Of a stretch of DNA of 64,000 nucleotides, positions 58,404 to 64,000 are shown piece after piece (position 1 is the first letter of the stretch; each line of letters starts with the position of its first letter). This DNA comes from Gnetum montanum. Taxonomy: Eukaryota; Streptophyta; Gnetopsida; Gnetales; Gnetaceae. The stretch covers positions 54,674 through 118,673 of the forward strand of contig MNCI01010457.1 in NCBI GenBank assembly GCA_015680685.1, in the 5' to 3' direction. A model generated the notes under the pieces. The model worked only from the letters and a program-made list of their open reading frames with translations. It was not told the origin of the DNA and did not search any database. The position numbers and the translations under genes were made by a program.

Positions 58404-59855
58404 TTATCAAGGCATAACATTTAGATGACAGAAACTCCTTCATGTTTTACTAATTGGTATTTTAAAAGCTGTGGCAGTATAGCGTCTAGGTAGTCTATAT
58501 TCATTTAAATATTTCTGACCTGTTCTTCAACTCCCTATTTTTGAAATGACACTTTTCCTTGATAATACTAACTGTTTCCATGAGTTGTTGGAAGTACTCT
58601 CTTTGAAATTCTATTTGTAAGTTCTGATTTTTCTAGTCTATATATGCAACAAATTGACAAATTGCTCGAGTCTTTGAAGGGATATATTTACTTCTAACAA
58701 GAGATTCTGAGATTGACTTTGGAATTTCACTTTCACTTGACCAAGTAGAAATTGCCTTTATACATTTTCTATCTAACGTTTTTCAGTTAACCCTGAACCT
58801 TATATGATACTTATATGTAGAATTCTTGGCTTAGCATTCTTCTTCTTTGAACGTGGATTATCAGCTAGGGACCAGGAAACGGCTCCATTCGGTGATGAAC
58901 ACATAATGTTAGTAGAAACAGTGCAAACCTCTTCCTCCTTGTTGGTGATAGTTTTGTGTGCATTGTGGGTTGTACTAGGCCAAGGCATGGTACTAGCACA
59001 TCTGAATCATTTCGTTCTTCAGTGCACCTTCTCTTCATTTTCAGCCTCTGCTGCAGCTTCTTCCCAACTCCATCCTTGCTTGGGGCCATCTTCACCCAAG
59101 CCTCCTAGTTGTGACAACGGAGGCACCCTGTAGTGTTAACCCTGTCTTTCCTTCACCCCCTCTCCTTTTCGATGGTCTTCATTACCCTGTTCTCCTGTTT
59201 CCCTGCATCTGTGTACTCCACCGTTGAGGGTCCATTGGCCTTCCCTTTCCCCTCTCCTAAGCCTTCTGCCTGGCCTTAATTGTTGGATCCTCCTCCATGC
59301 TCTGATTTGCCCTTGAGGATGTTCTTGTCTTCTCTGTTCTTTTGGAGGAGTTCAGGGTGATTACTGCTAAAATGTTCTATAGGAACAATACTTGTTCATT
59401 TCAGGTGTTGGAAACAATGCATTTGGCATAGGATATTTAAATAATCATGATGATGCACGGGGCAATGGTTGATGTCACCTTACCTGAACAAAGGGGCGAC
59501 CACGATCATGATCAATTCAAGTGGATTTCGGTAGCTATTGACATCCTCGTGCATGAGGATGCCAGGGACCTCTTACTCATGTTTTATGATAAGATATGGG
59601 TGAGGATGATGACATGAACGGACCCATCTGGACAGTCAGGGCTATTTGGAAGGCAAATGCAGTGGCTTATGACTATTATGCCCAATCAAGCAGGCAGGGG
59701 GCATTGCCTTCCCACACCCGTGCTTGGTCATAGACTATACGTAAAATCAACAGCAATATGGACTACTACCTACATTTCACTCACTTGTGTTAACCAACTT
59801 CCCCCCCTAATGAAAATTGAAAATAGTATGAAAAGGAATCAACTACTTGATAATA
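58404..59855. other. No recognised gene
   Basis: Open frames on both strands at 58804-59133 and some coding-like composition up to 59700, but no domain that I recognise. These could be eroded exons belonging with the J-domain fragment downstream. Confidence 0.4.
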
Positions 59856-59859
59856 CAAG

Positions 59860-60072
59860 GGCTATCACTAAAAATATTTTTTACAGAGAAAAAATATGCC
59901 TATTTCATGTATTTGAGCTATTGTACTGTTCCAGCAGTGAACAAGTTGTCAAGATATGTAAGAAATTGAGAAAGACTGTCCACCCTGATAAAGGGGGTGA
60001 TAGTGAAAGATTTAAGTGACTTAAAAATACTCTTGAGGTGCTGCAAATGGAGGAAGGAGTTAGAAAATTCTA
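59860..60072 (+). pseudogene. DnaJ (J-domain) fragment
   Basis: The frame reads CLFHVFELLYCSSSEQVVK, then ICKKLRKTVHPDKGGDSERF, then LEVLQMEEGVRKF. Helix II followed by the HPD loop, KGGD..RF and a helix IV-like NTLEVL is the J-domain that stimulates Hsp70 ATPase. A TGA follows SERFK, and a TAA ends it where the family has (R/K)xxYD. The stretch may begin at an acceptor-like TTTTTACAG. No other DnaJ domain was found, so this is a pseudogene or a degraded exon. Confidence 0.55.
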
Positions 60073-60075
60073 AAA

Positions 60076-61799
60076 GTGCATGGTACCAACTTCCCAATTG
60101 TTCTGAATATCTGGGTTGATCAAAATTGCCTCAATGCCCAAAACTGGAGTAAGGAGCCAATTTGGAAACCGGCTTAGTCTACATAGTGTTTTTCCCTTGG
60201 ACGGGGCTGCTAAAAGATCATCAATTCCTAATGAGAAAGATGCTATTTGGTTGTCTTTGTCTAGGCATTCCTTGATATTGTTCAGTTTGATACGCTGAAT
60301 GGTTATTCTCGATTTGGATGAATGATAATGTTTAGTTTTGGGCGGCCTAGTTCAGCTGTGTTTTCTTTTTGGGAGATTTTGGGTTCTTTCATATTTGAAC
60401 CTGGTGGTTGAAATCTCTGATGTACTCCTTCCTTTTATTTTCTGATAAATAGTCAAAACTTCTGTTTAAAAAATCCTCCTTAATTTCTACTCTTAAATTC
60501 CTTAATTTTTTTACATTTGATTCTGAGGGGACATAAAGCCTTTCTACCTTTTGTAACTATTTGAGTTACATAGCAATTCTAGGTAGAATCTGTGTTTTAA
60601 ACTCAAACATTTATAGGAATGCAATATACCAACTTTAGTATCTTCAATGCTAAACTGATAGCCTTCTTTTTTGTGTGTTACCCATGATCTTTACTTTGAT
60701 GATATTGAATTGTATTTTTAAATGACTACAAAATTCATTTAGTTTGTGTAACATAGTTTGTAAGCCTTCCCTTGACTTAGAGATTAGCATTATTCCATTT
60801 GACAAAGGGAAATATTCACATCTAGGTTAATGCATTGTCATTTGGTGGTGCATGCATCCATTCCTTTAATTTATCTATAAAAATTTCAATAAGTATGGAC
60901 AACAATGAATAGTCTTTCTTGATGCCGATGTTTTTGTTAACTTTGAACAAATTTTTCTATTGTTTCCCAGGATTAAAAATTTTGCAAGTATAGTTGAGTT
61001 GACAAAAAATAGCTGATTTTTCTGTTGGAGAAAGTCTTCATTACTTTGTGATTCCAAAAAGTAGTCCGATTAACTTTTTTTTTAAAAGAATCAAGATTTT
61101 TGCTAAATGTTTTGAATAATTTGCATAATGTTATAACATAAATTTGATTTTAAACTTGTAGATAACCGAAAATGCCAACCAAAATGATAAAATTATAAAA
61201 GCATGAATTGATTATTATTCTATTAATATCAGTACTTTGGATTAACAAATTTGACTGTGCTTGCATGTACAAGGTTAACAGTATGAGTAATTTAAACAAA
61301 ATGTGATTTTATACTAAAATAGTATAGGTTTTTACATTAAAACCCCTTCACGAAATTACAAAGGGAATGATAAAATGTAATACTATAATATTTTGTGCTA
61401 ATGACATGTTGAATGTTAGGATACAATCTGTTAACTCAACCAATCTCAAAGACACTTTTATGGGATGTAATGGATTACCAGATGATGATTCTTAATCATC
61501 CAGTTATAAAAAGACAATTCCTTTTAAAAATAAATATTCATTAGAAGTAGGAAATAGAATATGGAAGAAGTCATAAAGACAATTAGTCTAAGAGATTAAG
61601 TTTCATATTGCCATCTGTAGAAGATGGAAGAAAAATACAATAATTCATACAGAAATCGAAAAACGAAGATTCATCCATATTGTAATGTGGATGAAGTAAA
61701 ACATCTATTTGGGAAAACCAAAAGATATAAGCAGTCATATTGCAAAGATAAGTTAGATATGAGGCCAATCATCACTCCAATGAAGAGTTATGTTAGAAC
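60076..61799. other. No gene seen
   Basis: AT-rich sequence with chance ORFs. It includes poly-T and poly-A stretches near 61075. The end is the insertion point of the copia element at 61800. Confidence 0.5.
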
Positions 61800-62471
61800 T
61801 GTTGGAAAAATGAAGACAAATACATTAGTATTATTTGTTGTATTTCCTTTTATGTTTTTAAAAGGATGTTGCATTTTAAATAATGATATGAAAAAAAGGG
61901 GGTCAGTCTGTAAAGTAATGTTTATGTGGGAATATGTTTTATCCCACGTGTTAGGATTGGGATTTGGTCCTAATGTTTCCTTATAAATAGAAGGCTTGGG
62001 GTAGCCTTTAAAGTGTGTGTGTTTTTGATGTGGAAACATTGTATTGAGATTTTACCTTGGAGACGAGAGTCTAAGATTTGAGATCTGTTGAAGTAACAAA
62101 TTGGGTGTTTGGGAAAGCTATAAGGATGGCTTGTGTCCTTAAGATTTGAGCAAAATAGAAAGCAAATCAGCATTGTTGTGAAGGTAGGGTAAAAAAGGCC
62201 CAAACCACGTAAATCTCTATGTTCTTGTGCTATTTTCTTTCATTGTTTTCATTTTGCTTTTATAGCAAACATTTGCTGGAGTTTACAATTGTTTTTTATT
62301 TTTTTTAGTGATTTACAGCATCTATTTGATCTGCTACAATGCGATATTTTCTTCCTTTAACGTTTTATTCAGATATACAATGTTCTAATAATTTCTCCAG
62401 AGCTTCTCTAGTGTATTTTCAGATCTGATCTACTGATTGTTTTATTGAAACTATCGCTTCCAATTATAACA
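61800..62471 (+). repeat. 5' LTR of the second copia element
   Basis: 672 bp from TGTTGGAAAAATGAAGAC to ATTATAACA. Confidence 0.88.
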
Positions 62472-62473
62472 AT

Positions 62474-62485
62474 TGGTATCAGAGC
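62474..62485 (+). other. Primer binding site, initiator tRNA-Met (perfect)
   Basis: TGGTATCAGAGC two bases after the LTR end. Confidence 0.9.
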
Positions 62486-62498
62486 TAGATTTAAAGAG

Positions 62499-64000
62499 AT
62501 GGAGAGGCTGCAAACAATGGAAAGATTGGTAGAAAAGAACTAGAACATTTGGAGCATCTTGATAAAGGTCATTTTAGCATAAAAGAAGTGTCAAGAGGCT
62601 CTAGAACCCTCTCAACTAGTAGGAATGTCAAATGCTAGTTGGAGAAAAATTAAGACTAAGGCATTATCTCTCATTCATCCAACCCTAAGAAATGGGATTT
62701 TGGCGTCAATTAAACCTGATATGGATCCACATGATCTATGGCAAACATTGAAGAATAGGTTTGATAAAGTATCAGGTTTGACTACCTTTCATATTTATTA
62801 GAAAATTTTTAGATGCAAGAAGAGATCTGATGTGCCTTTCCAAGATCATTTGGATGAGTTGATGGGAAATTTGAATAAGTTAGAAAAATATAAAATTGTT
62901 ATTCCAAATTTAGTTAAATCCTATGCTCTGTTAGACTCCTTACCTGATTCTTGGTCTACAATTGTAACACCTATTACTACTTCTATGATTGTTTCATCTA
63001 TGACATTTGAACAAGTTGTGTCTACCCTTCAAGATTTTGAAGAAAGAGTAGATGAGTCTTTTGGATTTGGAAATGTTCATGTAGCAGAGGAAAGAAGGAG
63101 AAGTAGAAAACGTTTCCCAAGTAGGGGGAGAAGCAAGAACAAAGGTGTATCACATGGCAAAACAAAAACTCAAGAGTGTTGGTTTTGTAAGAAGAAAGGT
63201 CATTTGAAGAAGGACTACTTTCCATGAAAAGCACAGAAAGATAAAGAAAAGGAGAAGAAGTCAAAAGAAGGAACATCATAGGTAAATACAGCTAACGAAA
63301 ATGTTAGTTTCTTGGTTCAAGAACTATGTACAATGGTGAAAAATGGACATAGCAGTGACATCTAATTAATTGACTTCGGTGCAACCTTTCACATTTGTCC
63401 AGATAAGTCTTGTTTTAAATCTTATCATAAAGTTAAATCTGGTTTTATATATGCTACTAATGGAAAAGTTTTAAAAGTTCTTGGAATTGGAAGTATAAGT
63501 CTGCAACAAGCAAGGATGCCAAAGGTGACAATAGATAACATTAGACATGTTCCTAAATTCACAAAGAAGTTGATTTCAATTCCACAGATAGATGATTTAC
63601 GTTTGAATTTCAATAGTGGAGGTGGACATTGGAGGATTTCCAAGGGAATCATGACCATTCTGAAAGGAAAAAAGGAGGGCAACTTATATATATCAATGGC
63701 AGATTCATGCAACTTTGTTGCAACAATTTCTGATGCAGAAAGTTCTAAAGTGTGACATAGACGTCTTGGACACATTGGCAGGTCAGGTTTAAAGGTACTT
63801 CAAAATCAGTCTCTCATTCCTGTACTTTCTTTTGCCCAAACTGATTGCAAAGAATATTTAGTTGGAAAATCTAGGAAAGTAAACTTTGTAGGCATCTCAA
63901 CAACAAAAAGAAAAATAAGTTAGAATTGGTCTATTTTGATGTTTGTGGTCCTATAACTCCCATTTCTCTTGGTGGATCTATTTATTTTGTAACTTTCATA
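62499..64000 (+). pseudogene. gag: Copia gag-protease-integrase start (partial)
   Basis: From the ATG at 62499 a single frame runs to the window end, broken by stops (the first TAG after 14 codons). Gag core: LWQTLKNRFDKVSG, then LLDSLPDSWSTIVTP and EQVVSTLQDFEERV. Knuckle CWFCKKKGHLKKDY (63177-63218) again ends in Tyr. Protease box DFGATFHIC (63372-63398) has Phe where Ser is expected. GAG-pre-integrase reads HRRLGHIGRSGLKVLQNQ. The frame is preserved for 1.3 kb until a shift near 63890. Inactive as it stands. Confidence 0.82.

Larger units (their letters stand above)
61800..64000 (+). mobile_element. Ty1/copia element, 5' part, running off the window
   Basis: 5' LTR, perfect tRNA-Met primer site and gag through the start of integrase, same family as the copy at 47129-50257 but in opposite orientation. 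The 3' end is beyond the window, so completeness is unknown. Confidence 0.85.

Noticed and set aside
1-64000. CRISPR arrays, operons, ribosome binding sites
   Set aside because: The window is plant nuclear DNA with spliced genes and retrotransposons; the tandem repeats lack spacer structure.

Overview
The window is plant nuclear DNA from a large, transposon-packed genome. Evidence for a seed plant: Ty3/gypsy and Ty1/copia elements of plant type, plant initiator-tRNA-Met and tRNA-Asp primer sites, a GH3 (auxin/jasmonate amido-synthetase) pseudogene, and the end of a plant-like RAD1 gene. Most element reading frames stay in frame for kilobases while filling with nonsense codons that look like C-to-T or G-to-A changes, so the insertions are old, methylation-decayed and seldom deleted. 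That fits a slowly purging genome such as a gymnosperm, but the species cannot be named from the sequence.

Layout. 1-12.6 kb: a mosaic of minus-strand relics. It holds an accessory coiled-coil ORF, an unrecognised gene fragment with a membrane segment, a GH3 pseudogene, and a gypsy gag with a tRNA-Asp primer site and an LTR; a plus-strand pol tail follows. 12.85-32.74 kb: one very large Tat-lineage gypsy insertion with a perfect 5-bp target duplication (ATATG). It reads LTR, gag-protease, a 6-kb interval holding an antisense multi-exon gene, RT, RNase H, second RNase H, integrase, LTR, a short PBS leader, and a truncated third LTR. 32.7-40.8 kb: a long inverted repeat, a decayed LINE (ORF1, endonuclease, start of RT), and an LTR of the first gypsy family.

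40.87-41.82 kb: the last four exons of RAD1 on the minus strand, the only intact host coding sequence I found. Its 5' exons were not found. 42.3-43.7 kb: tRNA-derived SINE-like heads and an LTR relic. 47.13-50.26 kb: an internally deleted copia element on the minus strand. 51.03-56.31 kb: a deleted chromovirus on the minus strand. 57.96-58.40 kb: a triplicated repeat of about 150 bp. 59.9-60.1 kb: a J-domain fragment. 61.80 kb to the end: the 5' part of a second copia element on the plus strand.

The most unusual object is the antisense gene at 19.19-22.89 kb. At least eight exons can be drawn with GT-AG borders, and five of the seven junctions I could draw preserve reading phase exactly. It lies head-in between protease and RT of the Tat element and is bordered by repeat motifs that recur after integrase. 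All ends, exon borders and family names come from reading the sequence by eye; no database search or alignment program was available.
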